From Bryobacterales bacterium (GTDB lineage Bacteria > Acidobacteriota > Terriglobia > Bryobacterales > Bryobacteraceae): DNA of 39,090 bases. A program made the position numbers and the translations under genes. Where the stretch lies: positions 1 through 39,090 of the forward strand of contig JAOAPR010000201.1 of the NCBI GenBank assembly GCA_025463005.1. Reading direction: 5' to 3'. The notes beneath the pieces were generated by a model. It was not told the DNA's origin and made no database searches. It saw only the letters and a program-made list of their open reading frames with translations. Shown here in pieces: positions 1 through 6,619 of this stretch (its first letter is position 1; each line of letters opens with the position of its first letter).

Positions 1-124
1 CCGGGGTTCTCGTCAATGATCTCTACGTCGCGATCGAGCGCGACTATTTAATTAACAAAAAACGAACACTGCGCAATGTGAAGGGCGCATGGAGGAAGCA
101 TCTCTCCGGCGTCTTCGGCTCGCA
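1..124. repeat. Terminal redundancy, left copy (= 38967-39090)
   Basis: These 124 bases match 38967-39090 in direct orientation with one difference: T at 17 versus C at 38983. The change is in the third base of an Asn codon of the integrase (AAT/AAC), so it is silent. The repeat lies inside a coding frame with no packaging-like features. The simplest reading is a circular assembly (or a circularly permuted headful genome) with overlapping ends and a natural strain variant, not a true terminal repeat. Confidence 0.9.
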
Positions 125-998
125 GCCCATCGTCCCCTTCCGCCCCAGCCGGGTCTCGTCCTACATCCTGGCGCGCCAGAAGGAGGAGGCCGCGAACGCC
201 ACCATCAACCGCGAGCTCGCGGTCCTGAAGCGCATGGCCGCTCTCGCCATCGAGAACTACGAAGCTGAAGTCGAGGACGAAAAACTGATCGCGGCGCTGG
301 TGCGCTGGGCGAAGATCAAGCCGCTCGATGAATCGGACAACGTAAGGGAACAAATCTTCCCGACCGAACTCTATGACGCTTTCGCGCGCGAGACCGCGAA
401 GGTCGGCTTGTGGTTCCGCACCATGTTTGAGCTGAGCTATGCGCGCGGCTGGCGTCCGAAGTCAGCCAAGCAGCTCCAGGTGAAACAGATCGACCTGATG
501 CGGCGCACCATTCGCCTGACCGCGAAGATGACGAAGAACAAAAAACCCTGCGAGATCGGCATGACCGACACCGAGTATGAATTGCTGCGGCAGTCGATCG
601 CAGGAAAGGGCCCCGAAGACCTGGTGATCACGCGCCAGCGGGACGCGCTCGGACGCCGCCCCAGAAACGGCGGGCGCATCGTGGACTTCCGCAAAGACTG
701 GAAGAAAGTCTGCGAAGCGGTCGGAGTGACTCCAGGACTCGACGGCCTGATCTTTTATGATTTGAAGCGGGCGGGCGTGACCAACCTGATCGACGACGGC
801 TTCGACGTGAAGGAGGCCATGACCATCACCGGGCACGCAACCGAATCGGCCTTCCGCCGTTACCACAAAGTCAGCGCCCCAAAACTCCAGGATGCGGCCC
901 GCCGGATCGAGCGCGGCCACCGGGAGCGGCAAAGAGCAGCCAGGTATCAGCAGGAAGAGATGTTCGGGGAGAAAATCCCGCCGGGCAGAGCCTCATAG
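1..998 (+). CDS. int: Tyrosine integrase, 3' part (5' part at 38882-39090)
   Basis: This frame is open from the first base and continues upstream through the genome junction to an ATG at 38882, giving a 360-residue protein when the circle is closed. A GTG at 78 is only an internal Val55. It is a phage integrase expected to recombine attP with a host tRNA gene. Visible catalytic-domain positions (full-length numbering) are Arg180 in the RGWRPKS segment, Lys near 204-209 (KMTKNKKP), His307 in TGHATES and the nucleophile Tyr316 in RRYHK. The usual HxxR box is YDLK (Tyr281, Lys284), so two normally conserved residues are replaced. The attP candidate lies 250 bp downstream, the normal arrangement. 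High confidence for family; activity with the altered box is untested. Confidence 0.93.
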   Translation, partial: GVLVNDLYVAIERDYLINKKRTLRNVKGAWRKHLSGVFGSQPIVPFRPSRVSSYILARQKEEAANATINRELAVLKRMAALAIENYEAEVEDEKLIAALVRWAKIKPLDESDNVREQIFPTELYDAFARETAKVGLWFRTMFELSYARGWRPKSAKQLQVKQIDLMRRTIRLTAKMTKNKKPCEIGMTDTEYELLRQSIAGKGPEDLVITRQRDALGRRPRNGGRIVDFRKDWKKVCEAVGVTPGLDGLIFYDLKRAGVTNLIDDGFDVKEAMTITGHATESAFRRYHKVSAPKLQDAARRIERGHRERQRAARYQQEEMFGEKIPPGRAS

Positions 999-1004
999 AT
1001 AGAA

Positions 1005-1025
1005 CTGCCGATTTAGAATCGGCAG
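1005..1025. repeat. Perfect hairpin after int
   Basis: CTGCCGATT and AATCGGCAG form a perfect 9-bp stem with a TAG loop, starting 7 bp after the integrase stop. No T-run follows on either strand, so it is a poor intrinsic terminator. The arm AATCGGCAG recurs at 1257-1265 inside the attP core. It may therefore be an integrase or excisionase binding element, or a relic of an att-site duplication. Confidence 0.6.
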
Positions 1026-1165
1026 CTCTATGTCACCGCCTTGTGTAAACTCCGCGCGCCGTCCACAGCTTTTCCCACAGGGTAAGCAGTTGTTTCCGCA
1101 CGAGTTCCTCCGCGTCAACTTGTTGTCTGTGTAGAATTGCACCATTTTTAGGGCAATAATTTGGC

Positions 1166-1192
1166 TTGACCGCCGCCGATATCGGCTATAAG
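1166..1192 (+). promoter_or_regulatory. Putative early promoter with palindromic operator
   Basis: A TTGACC -35 (1166-1171) and a TATAAG -10 (1187-1192) are separated by 15 bp, shorter than the ideal 17. The 12-bp perfect palindrome GCCGATATCGGC (1175-1186) fills the spacer, where a bound protein would block polymerase. The same CGATATCG core recurs at 31147, 35063 and 38866. The promoter would drive the plus-strand early operon, though it lies on the attP side of the tRNA-like core. Confidence 0.5.
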
Positions 1193-1249
1193 GTGATCGC
1201 CTTCGGTGGACGCCTAGGTTTCCGTTCACGAAAATTACCTGTAGCGCGC

Positions 1250-1296
1250 GATTCGTAATCGGCAGGTCAGCGGTTCAACTCCGCTCGTCGGCTCCA
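1250..1296 (+). other. attP: attP core: 3' half of tRNA-Thr(CGU)
   Basis: The segment reads like the 3' part of a tRNA: anticodon loop TTCGTAA (CGU anticodon), a variable region, the T-stem and loop AGCGG-TTCAACT-CCGCT, the acceptor strand CGTCGGC, discriminator T and CCA. No matching 5' half (a GCCGACG acceptor plus D-arm) precedes it, and only three anticodon-stem pairs form with the upstream sequence. It is therefore not a functional tRNA. Temperate phages with tyrosine integrases often carry such a fragment so that integration restores the host tRNA gene. The remaining bases of 999-1339 hold only the hairpin and promoter listed separately. Confidence 0.82.
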
Positions 1297-1339
1297 TTTA
1301 CGAGATCGCGGTGGCAGGTGAAAGAAAGTTGCTTGCCGC

Positions 1340-1669
1340 ATGTCGATCAAATCATCCGCTGCGATCACCCCACTAGATCCGGTTGGCCCTTGCCCCATCT
1401 TCGAGGGCAACCTAGTCGACTCCGTCACCGAAACCGTAGAAGCGGCGGAAGTCCGCAACGGGCTGAAGCGCCCCACGATCATCCACAAGCCGGACGGGCG
1501 GAACTACTTCCGGCTGACCGAACTCCCCGCGCAGGCTGAAATCCACTGCTCGACGGTGGACTGCGACAACCAGGCAAAACTTCTTCTCGATTCCCGCGAC
1601 GCCGAAGTGCTGCCCTACTGCCGGGCCTGCGCTCACGTCGAATTCGCCATGTGGATGGTGGGAGTATGA
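1340..1669 (+). CDS. Hypothetical early protein, Cys-containing
   Basis: A 109-residue protein and the first gene of the early operon, starting at an ATG 43 bp after the attP core. The C-terminal half carries paired cysteines (CSTVDCDNQAKLLL, then YCRACAHVEFA), a spacing typical of a small zinc ribbon. The N-terminal 70 residues show no recognisable domain. It overlaps the next gene by 4 bp (ATGA), so translation is probably coupled. Function unknown. Confidence 0.65.
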   Translation: MSIKSSAAITPLDPVGPCPIFEGNLVDSVTETVEAAEVRNGLKRPTIIHKPDGRNYFRLTELPAQAEIHCSTVDCDNQAKLLLDSRDAEVLPYCRACAHVEFAMWMVGV

Positions 1670-1887
1670 GCACCGCCCTCAACATTCCCGGGATTTGTTA
1701 CGAGCGGCTGGAGGAGTGGGCGAAGCAATTGGCCGACCGAAACGCGACGCCACTGCTCGTGATGGGCCTCGGACATGGCCCCACTGAGGGCGAGCTGCAC
1801 GTGTTCACCATGCAGGGCCTCTCTAATGGCGAGCTCTCCCTGTTCCTAGCCTTCGCCCTGCGCGAAATCCAACGGAGGGCGGCGTGA
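1666..1887 (+). CDS. Hypothetical small protein
   Basis: A 73-residue protein. I chose the ATG at 1666 because it overlaps the previous stop (ATGA) and follows GGGAG, instead of an in-frame ATG 15 bp upstream. The sequence predicts an amphipathic helix (YERLEEWAKQLADRN) and a C-terminal helix (LSLFLAFALREIQRR). No family recognised. It is part of the tightly overlapped early operon. Confidence 0.6.
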   Translation: MSTALNIPGICYERLEEWAKQLADRNATPLLVMGLGHGPTEGELHVFTMQGLSNGELSLFLAFALREIQRRAA

Positions 1888-2039
1888 AATTCCTCATCCT
1901 CGTCGGCGTCTCCCTGCTCTGCTTCGCTGTGGCCGTGGCCTTCGCCATTGCCCTGTTTGCCGCGCTCTTTGGTTTTGATGGCTGGCACTTCTCTGCGCAC
2001 GTGGTGGACGAGGACGAGTTGAGAAAGGCGGGGCTGTGA
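1884..2039 (+). CDS. Small single-pass membrane protein
   Basis: A 51-residue protein with a GTG start overlapping the upstream stop (GTGA). Residues about 3-30 form one long hydrophobic helix (FLILVGVSLLCFAVAVAF and onward), followed by a short polar tail rich in Asp and Glu. There is no clear signal-peptidase site. It is short enough to be missed by gene callers, but the overlaps at both ends support it. An early phage inner-membrane peptide of unknown role; superinfection exclusion is one possibility. Confidence 0.65.
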   Translation: MKFLILVGVSLLCFAVAVAFAIALFAALFGFDGWHFSAHVVDEDELRKAGL

Positions 2040-2230
2040 AAGAAGTTCCGACCGTCACGATCATGAAGCACTGCTCGCACAATGGCTGCCGCCGCGTCGC
2101 TGTGATCGCCGAGAGGGTGAGCGACTTCTGGGTGACAAAGTGCGAGGAGCATCGCGCGGGCCTGACGCTCGGCGCCGACAGTATGAACCGATTGCAGAAG
2201 GTGCACGGCGGAAAGCGGGCCGCCGCATGA
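2036..2230 (+). CDS. Small putative zinc-binding protein
   Basis: A 64-residue protein with a GTG start overlapping the previous stop by 4 bp. The pattern HCSHNGCRRVAV then TKCEEHRAG resembles a treble-clef-like small zinc finger, with Cys and His ligands spaced about 25 residues apart. Such proteins are common in phage early operons. No specific function can be assigned. Confidence 0.6.
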   Translation: MKEVPTVTIMKHCSHNGCRRVAVIAERVSDFWVTKCEEHRAGLTLGADSMNRLQKVHGGKRAAA

Positions 2231-2415
2231 TCGGCGTCTGCAAATTCTGCAAGTGCTCCGACAACTCTCCCTGCTTCCTCGGCATGCAAGGTCCTTGCGC
2301 CTGGCTGCTCGAAGATGTCTGCACCAACCCCGACTGCGTCCTGAAGGCGTATCTCGAAGCGCGTCCCCGCGCTGAAAGCCTGATGCGGGCGCTCGAACTG
2401 CCGGAGGTCGCGTGA
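2227..2415 (+). CDS. Small Cys-rich zinc-finger protein
   Basis: A 62-residue protein starting at an ATG that overlaps the previous stop (ATGA). The N-terminus VCKFCKCSDNSPC followed by GPCAWLLEDVCTNPDC matches, from memory, a widespread small phage zinc-binding protein with a C-x2-C-x-C pattern and a later C-x-W element. The C-terminus is helical. Its role is unknown; neighbours suggest takeover or replication accessory functions. Confidence 0.68.
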   Translation: MIGVCKFCKCSDNSPCFLGMQGPCAWLLEDVCTNPDCVLKAYLEARPRAESLMRALELPEVA

Positions 2416-2666
2416 AGAGCGTCATCGTCAAACTTGGCGCGCTATCCATCTGCTCATGTGGCGCGCCGGTCCTGCACGATCACATTCCGATCGGCACCGA
2501 GTACCGCATTTACCCCGATAGCATCCAGCGCGGCTTCATCTACGGTTGCGGGCGCTGCGGCAAAGTGCAGCAGGATATTGCGGTGGTTCTCGCCGGCAAC
2601 CGCAACGGTGAACCTCCAGCGCCTCTACCTCTCGCGCTGTTCGATCTCGTCGCGGAGGTCGCGTGA
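2412..2666 (+). CDS. Small zinc-ribbon-like protein
   Basis: An 84-residue protein with a GTG start coupled to the previous stop. Two Cys pairs (CSCGAPV and CGRCGKVQQ) about 34 residues apart make a plausible zinc ribbon around a beta-rich middle (GTEYRIYPDSIQRGFIYG). The C-terminal 25 residues are Pro- and Ala-rich. Function unknown. Confidence 0.62.
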   Translation: MKSVIVKLGALSICSCGAPVLHDHIPIGTEYRIYPDSIQRGFIYGCGRCGKVQQDIAVVLAGNRNGEPPAPLPLALFDLVAEVA

Positions 2667-3076
2667 GACGCTCCGGCACTTCCGCCCAAAAGAAGCTTGA
2701 AAAATATTGGGGCCCCTCTCCTGATCACGTCTATTTGGTGCGCGGCTACGCCACTGGGGAATTCATCGGACGAGTGGAGTCGGTTGAGCAATTCGGCGGC
2801 ATCGCCGTCCTAACCGTTCTCGATCCGCTGCGCCCTTACCAAAAAGGCTCTTGCCCTTATCCGCAGTGCATCGGCGACGAAGATCACGACGGCGGCCATA
2901 TTTTCCCCACGCTCTGCGCGGGACACACGATTGAAGTGCCGTGGCGTCTCGCGCAGTTTGAGCCGCAAGTTGAAGCCGCGCCGAAGTCAGAGAAATCTGA
3001 GCCGGAAAAATCCGCGAAGGTGTTGGAGTTTGGGCGTGGCAAGGTTCAGCGTCCGGAGCCGCGGGGTGCCGCGTGA
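2663..3076 (+). CDS. Hypothetical early protein
   Basis: A 137-residue protein with a GTG start in a 4-bp overlap. The N-terminal 90 residues look like a compact beta domain (VYLVRGYATGEFIGRVESVEQFGGIAVLTVL) with a CPYPQCIGDEDHDGGH cluster that could bind metal. The C-terminal 45 residues are low-complexity, rich in Lys, Glu and Pro, and probably disordered. No family recognised. Confidence 0.6.
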   Translation: MRRSGTSAQKKLEKYWGPSPDHVYLVRGYATGEFIGRVESVEQFGGIAVLTVLDPLRPYQKGSCPYPQCIGDEDHDGGHIFPTLCAGHTIEVPWRLAQFEPQVEAAPKSEKSEPEKSAKVLEFGRGKVQRPEPRGAA

Positions 3077-3672
3077 GCGCTGCAAAAAGCATTCAGTTTT
3101 CCGACAAGGCAATCCGCATGATGCCGATGCGCTGCACTCGCTGTCTCTCCAAAGGCCACAACTGCTACACCGACCGCCGCGACGCGAATGAACAGCCGAT
3201 CTGTATCTGGTGTGAAGACGGCGAGCCCTGCATCTGGGATCAGCGCAATAAAAATTCGCAATCGAAGTCGAAGGAGTCACCTATGCAGCAAGTTTCCGTT
3301 TCAAAAACCAACGGACACGGACCCGTTGTTGTCTCTGAAAAACGCTGCGCGGGATTCGAGCGCGAGTGCACCGAGATGTTGGGCCAGTTGAACCGCACCG
3401 GCCTGTGTTCTGCATGCTATGCGCGGAAAAAGTATGCTGAGAAATATTCCGCCGCGGCCCGCGGGAAGACCACGCCGAAGAAGCTCGCGAAGCCAGCGAG
3501 GCGCGCTGCGAAAGACGTGGTTGAAATTCTGGACGCCCCCCCCCCGCACCTCGATTCGCCGCGCGTAACTCTCGCGGTCACAGAACCTCAACTCAATCAA
3601 TTTCTGGTGAGGCTCTCACTCGCAGAGAAGCAGCGTCTCGCCAACTACTTTCTGCAAACTGCGGAAAGTTAA
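3073..3672 (+). CDS. Hypothetical two-part zinc-binding protein
   Basis: A 199-residue protein with a GTG start coupled to the previous stop. It has two Cys clusters: residues about 20-55 (MRCTRCLSKGHNCY, ICIWCEDGEPC) and about 90-120 (CAGFEREC, GLCSACYARKK). A basic linker and a C-terminal helical segment (QLNQFLVRLSLAEKQRLANYFLQ) follow. A 10-C run (3536-3545) encodes Pro-Pro-Pro and could vary. An internal ATG at 3283 after AAGGAG could start a shorter product. Role unknown. Confidence 0.6.
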   Translation: MSAAKSIQFSDKAIRMMPMRCTRCLSKGHNCYTDRRDANEQPICIWCEDGEPCIWDQRNKNSQSKSKESPMQQVSVSKTNGHGPVVVSEKRCAGFERECTEMLGQLNRTGLCSACYARKKYAEKYSAAARGKTTPKKLAKPARRAAKDVVEILDAPPPHLDSPRVTLAVTEPQLNQFLVRLSLAEKQRLANYFLQTAES

Positions 3673-3706
3673 TCAGCATTCCCGGCCCGACCGCCGGGGA
3701 AACCAG

Positions 3707-3805
3707 GTAAACCAGTTCGACGAGCGCGAGCTTGCCGATCTGATTTACGAATTCGGTGAGGAAAGGAGGTCGCGGAGAATCGCCAGAGCCATTGTCCGGT
3801 CGCGG
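3707..3805 (+). pseudogene. RsmH (16S rRNA m4C methyltransferase)-like peptide fragment
   Basis: In the +1 frame relative to the upstream gene, about 33 codons read VNQFDERELADLIYEFG followed by EERRSRRIARAIVRSR. This closely resembles the conserved C-terminal segment of RsmH/MraW (YGEERFAKRIARAIV in E. coli, from memory). The frame has no ATG, GTG or TTG start before the motif. It stays open into the zinc-finger gene starting at 3863. It could be a captured host fragment, the 5' part of a gene that lost its start, or a +1 frameshift extension of the preceding gene, whose stop context is AGT-TAA. Confidence 0.5.
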
Positions 3806-3862
3806 GCCGAGCACAGCAGAAATCGCAAATCGGCCCGCGACCGGGTCAATGAAAAACAACCG

Positions 3863-4066
3863 ATGACCATCACCTGTAAGAAGTGCGCAGCCCGCAAGCA
3901 CCCGGCTCTATTCCGGCCGTGCGACATCCGCTCGAAGGCGAATGTTTGCCGGGCATGCCGTTCATTGGACGAGCCCACCCCGCGCCGCGGGACAGGCAAT
4001 GCTTACTGGCGGGCTTCGATGCTGGGATGTTTCAGCGTCGGCGCTGCCAAAGGAAGTGCGCATTGA
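3863..4066 (+). CDS. Small zinc-finger protein
   Basis: A 67-residue protein. CKKCAARKHPALFRPC and VCRACRSLDE give a four-Cys zinc finger of the type often seen in phage HNH-like or transcription-factor-like proteins. The ATG lies in an ATGA overlap with a 5-codon upstream mini-frame starting at 3848, so it may be translationally coupled. The same frame continues upstream into the RsmH-like segment. The C-terminal 25 residues are not Cys-rich and may be non-conserved. Confidence 0.55.
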   Translation: MTITCKKCAARKHPALFRPCDIRSKANVCRACRSLDEPTPRRGTGNAYWRASMLGCFSVGAAKGSAH

Positions 4067-4236
4067 ATGAAGCAAAAAAACCCCCCCCCCCGAAGTATCG
4101 CTGTGGCGGATGCGGGGCTGAGTTTCATTTATTTCGCAATGCTGCGGCCCACGCCTGGACGGAAGGGCTGTGCCAACCGGAAATTGAACCATTCGAGGAG
4201 ATTGCCGTTTGCCTAAAGCGCCCGAGGATGGCGTAA
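4063..4236 (+). CDS. C2H/C-type zinc-finger protein across a poly-A/poly-C tract
   Basis: The frame encodes YRCGGCGAEFHLFRNAAAH then GLC, a single zinc finger, preceded by Lys-Lys-Pro4. As sequenced, the only start in frame is TTG 4063, overlapping the previous stop (TTGA). An ATG at 4067 is out of frame. A run of 7 A and 11 C (4074-4091) lies between. One extra base in the tract would put that ATG in frame. This is either a homopolymer sequencing error or a slippage-controlled gene; about 57 residues in either case. Confidence 0.55.
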   Translation: MNEAKKPPPPKYRCGGCGAEFHLFRNAAAHAWTEGLCQPEIEPFEEIAVCLKRPRMA

Positions 4237-4928
4237 GAAAAGACGAAGTTGCGCCGGGGATCAAGTTTAAGTGGTTGCCGTTTCCCGTCGACGGCTGGAA
4301 GAAGCAGTACTTGGCGGGGATGACGGATTTTCAGATTGGGTGGTTTTGGAACCTGATCTTTCATTCTTTGGAGTCGGAGTGGATTGGTTTTTTGCCGCTC
4401 GACCGGAAGTTGTGGATGATCGCAGGTGCGAAGCGGAGCGACTTTTTTGAAGCTCACAAGTCCCGTCTGCTGGCATGCTTCGAGATCCTGAAACTACGGC
4501 CCGAGGGCAAGAAGGAGCCTGAGCAGCTCCTGTACTTTCCGCCGCTGATCGCAAAGTTGAAAGAGCAGTCGAAACTCATCCGCAACAAAAAAGGCCGCGC
4601 CATGAGCAAGTCGGATTCCGTTACACCCGGTGACTTGTTTTCAGCGGCTTCCCAACCTTTTGCACAGGGAGAGCGGGGTTTTGTTTCTATTTCTGATTTC
4701 GATGTTGGTTTAAAGAACGAAGGAGGCGAGAAAAACGATGAGCGCAAATCACCAACTCGTCAGACCGAGCAGCACCGGCGGTCCCAGGACAATTATCAAA
4801 GCATTCGAGCAGGCCTCGCAGTTGCCGAGCTGGCACGGGATTCTGCACGCGATCGCGCAGGACAAAAGGCAGGACCTCGCGCCGCACGTGGTCACACTGT
4901 GGACCATAAAACTGGCAAAGTATCCTGA
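4209..4928 (+). CDS. Putative replication-initiation protein (DUF1376/DnaT-like N-terminus)
   Basis: A 239-residue protein starting at TTG 4209, inside the 3' end of the previous gene. Residues about 25-100 (KFKWLPFPVDGWKKQYLAGM, FQIGWFWNLIFHSLESE, FLPLDRKLWMIAG) look like the winged-helix N-terminal domain of phage replication proteins that scan small substrates before a disordered linker. The C-terminal 70 residues are polar. The last 190 bp overlap the next gene in another frame, and this part is likely the less constrained of the two. Confidence 0.6.
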   Translation: MPKAPEDGVRKDEVAPGIKFKWLPFPVDGWKKQYLAGMTDFQIGWFWNLIFHSLESEWIGFLPLDRKLWMIAGAKRSDFFEAHKSRLLACFEILKLRPEGKKEPEQLLYFPPLIAKLKEQSKLIRNKKGRAMSKSDSVTPGDLFSAASQPFAQGERGFVSISDFDVGLKNEGGEKNDERKSPTRQTEQHRRSQDNYQSIRAGLAVAELARDSARDRAGQKAGPRAARGHTVDHKTGKVS

Positions 4929-5379
4929 CGCGGACATCGCCCAGGTTTTAACCGAAGGGCAATGGAAATTCTTTCCCTCGATCGATGAAGTGATCGCGGA
5001 TCTCGAGGCTCTGGCCGACCATCGACGTCTTCAACGCGAAGAGGAGCGCAACCGCGCCGAACAAGCCGACATGGAAGCGGCCAGAAAATATTGGGCCGAG
5101 CACCCCGAAGAACGCGAAGAAGTATCGCAGCGCTGCCGAGAGATCGAGCAGCGCGTGGCGATGGCGCAATTCAACCTTCTCGCGCACGAGCCGCCGCGCT
5201 CCCCGCGCAATGTGATCGCGCTTTCCCAGGCGAAAATACTTCGCGACCTCCCGCCGAAGAAGCAGCCTCATTCGCTGCCGGCGAACGCGGGAGAAGCCCC
5301 CAGGCAGGCGGTGAGTAAAGTGAAGGTCGCGAAAATCCCCGAAGCGCTGCGTTCGCCGCGCAACAGGCCTGCCTCATGA
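4738..5379 (+). CDS. Possible helicase loader (G39P-like N-terminus)
   Basis: A 213-residue protein. AAGGAGG lies 11-12 bp before the ATG. Residues about 45-95 (LAPHVVTLWTIKLAKYPDAD, then FFPSIDEVIADLEALADHRR) resemble the N-terminal helical domain of small phage helicase loaders such as G39P, in which a 'PxFPPTxxEI' element is characteristic. A long charged coiled coil (about 95-150) and a basic tail follow. It sits directly after the initiator-like gene, consistent with loading a host helicase. No helicase is encoded in the window. Assignment is by pattern only. Confidence 0.5.
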   Translation: MSANHQLVRPSSTGGPRTIIKAFEQASQLPSWHGILHAIAQDKRQDLAPHVVTLWTIKLAKYPDADIAQVLTEGQWKFFPSIDEVIADLEALADHRRLQREEERNRAEQADMEAARKYWAEHPEEREEVSQRCREIEQRVAMAQFNLLAHEPPRSPRNVIALSQAKILRDLPPKKQPHSLPANAGEAPRQAVSKVKVAKIPEALRSPRNRPAS

Positions 5380-5714
5380 AAGCGAAAGTTCTCGAAATGA
5401 TTCAGGCGGTCCCGCCGCCCGGAATGGTGCGGATCTCCATAGACGGCCAGGTGCGATTTCTGACACCACTCGCTGCGAAGGTGCTGCGCAACGAATTCAT
5501 CCGCGTCTGGCCCCAGAGGAGTCTTGAAGGGAGGCGCTTCGGCAAACTTGTAGTCCTTGAGCGCAATCGGCGCACGCAATCTTATCCTCATCACTGGATG
5601 TGGCTTTGTGAGTGCGATTGCGGCCAGCTGACCGTGAAGGTCGGGTATAACCTGACCTCGGGCGGCACCAGGAGCTGCGGGTGCTTGAAGGGCCGGCCTC
5701 GGAGCAAACATTGA
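5376..5714 (+). CDS. Phage zinc/HNH-associated DNA-binding-like protein
   Basis: A 112-residue protein with an ATGA overlap at its start. Residues about 48-108 (LEGRRFGKLVVLERNRRTQS, WLCECDCGQLTVKVGYNLTSG, SCGCLKG) match the common phage module that precedes AP2 or HNH domains, with C-x-C-x-C...C-x-C ligands. Here it stands alone without a nuclease domain. Probably a small DNA-binding protein; the exact role is unknown. Confidence 0.68.
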   Translation: MKAKVLEMIQAVPPPGMVRISIDGQVRFLTPLAAKVLRNEFIRVWPQRSLEGRRFGKLVVLERNRRTQSYPHHWMWLCECDCGQLTVKVGYNLTSGGTRSCGCLKGRPRSKH

Positions 5715-6352
5715 GCCGCAACGCCTATCCCCTGAGCTGGCCGGAAGGCTGGAAGCGCGAGAAGTCCCGCCGCTCGGCCGACTTCGGCAAAGTCTCGACC
5801 GACTACTCGTCCGGACAAGCGCGATACGCAGGGAAAAAGCGACTTTCAGTTTCAGACGCAGTGCAGCGCGTGCTCGGAGAATTGCAGCGCATGGGCGTCG
5901 GTCAGGACGACGTGCTGATCTCGACCAACGCAAAGTTGCGACTGGATGGTTTCCCGCGCTCCGATCAGGAACCGGGCGATCCCGGAGCGGCGGTGTACTG
6001 GCAGAAGAAAGGTCAGCAGATGCGCTGCATGGCCATCGACCGCTACCAGCGCGTGGCCGACAACCTGGCCGCGATCGCAGCCACCCTCGAAGCCATGCGG
6101 GCGATCGAGCGGCACGGCGGTGCGGCAATTCTCGATCGCGCATTCACCGGATTCGCCGCGCTCCCCGAACGCGCTTCGCAGAGCTGGCGTGAAGTGCTGG
6201 GCATCCCACTGGAGAGGCTGGTGAATCTCGACGTGATCGAGGAAAGATTCCGCGCGTTGATCAAGGTTCACCACCCCGATCAGGGTGGAGATCGGGAGAG
6301 ATTTGAGGCTATCGTGGCGGCGCGGGAAGCCGCACGGCAGGAGGTCGCGTGA
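5711..6352 (+). CDS. J-domain (DnaJ-like) phage protein
   Basis: About 213 residues from TTG 5711, which overlaps the previous stop (TTGA); an ATG at 5681 would add 10 residues. The C-terminus holds a short J-like region, IEERFRALIKVHHPDQGGD, with the HPD tripeptide near residue 188 that stimulates DnaK ATPase. The preceding 150 residues (YPLSWPEGWKR, DVLISTNAKLRLDG, DPGAAVYW, DRAFTGFAALP) match a conserved phage family. It may recruit host DnaK for replication, as the P protein pathway of lambda does, but this is inference. Confidence 0.75.
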   Translation: MSRNAYPLSWPEGWKREKSRRSADFGKVSTDYSSGQARYAGKKRLSVSDAVQRVLGELQRMGVGQDDVLISTNAKLRLDGFPRSDQEPGDPGAAVYWQKKGQQMRCMAIDRYQRVADNLAAIAATLEAMRAIERHGGAAILDRAFTGFAALPERASQSWREVLGIPLERLVNLDVIEERFRALIKVHHPDQGGDRERFEAIVAAREAARQEVA

Positions 6353-6615
6353 ACACCAACGGCTGCGAATTCGAGTTTGAGCCCGCGCTGGAGATGCCCA
6401 ACGGTTCCGGCTGTGAAGTACACATCCAAATGCCAAGCGGGCATGCGCACGTCGAAATCCGCTGCCTGATTACGCATCAATTGATCGAGCACCGCCATGA
6501 CTGTCAGGTGATCGAGGTGGGCGAGAAGAGAGTAATCGTCGCCGCGCCTGGCTCGATCGAGCGTCCCAAGTTGAGCTGGAAGGTCCGGCTGCTGCGGTGG
6601 CTGGCCAAGGGTTGA
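6349..6615 (+). CDS. Hypothetical small protein
   Basis: An 88-residue protein with a GTG start in a GTGA overlap. It is beta-rich with alternating polar and hydrophobic residues (CEVHIQMPSGHAHVEIRC) and scattered His and Cys. The C-terminus KLSWKVRLLRWLAKG is a basic amphipathic helix that could touch membrane or nucleic acid. No family recognised. Confidence 0.58.
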   Translation: MNTNGCEFEFEPALEMPNGSGCEVHIQMPSGHAHVEIRCLITHQLIEHRHDCQVIEVGEKRVIVAAPGSIERPKLSWKVRLLRWLAKG

Positions 6616-6619
6616 AGCA

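Noticed and set aside
1005-1025. Intrinsic terminator of int
   Set aside because: Perfect stem but a 3-nt loop and no T-run on either strand.
1060-1085. DnaA-box-like TCCACAG / TTTTCCCACAG sequences suggesting an origin
   Set aside because: Matches to TTATCCACA are partial, only two copies, and no AT-rich unwinding region adjoins them.
1250-1296. Functional tRNA gene
   Set aside because: Only the 3' half is present; no matching acceptor 5' strand, D-arm or complete anticodon stem upstream.
5268-6143. Minus-strand frame of 291 codons over the J-domain gene
   Set aside because: Arg/Ser/Pro-rich antisense frame crossing several coupled plus-strand genes.
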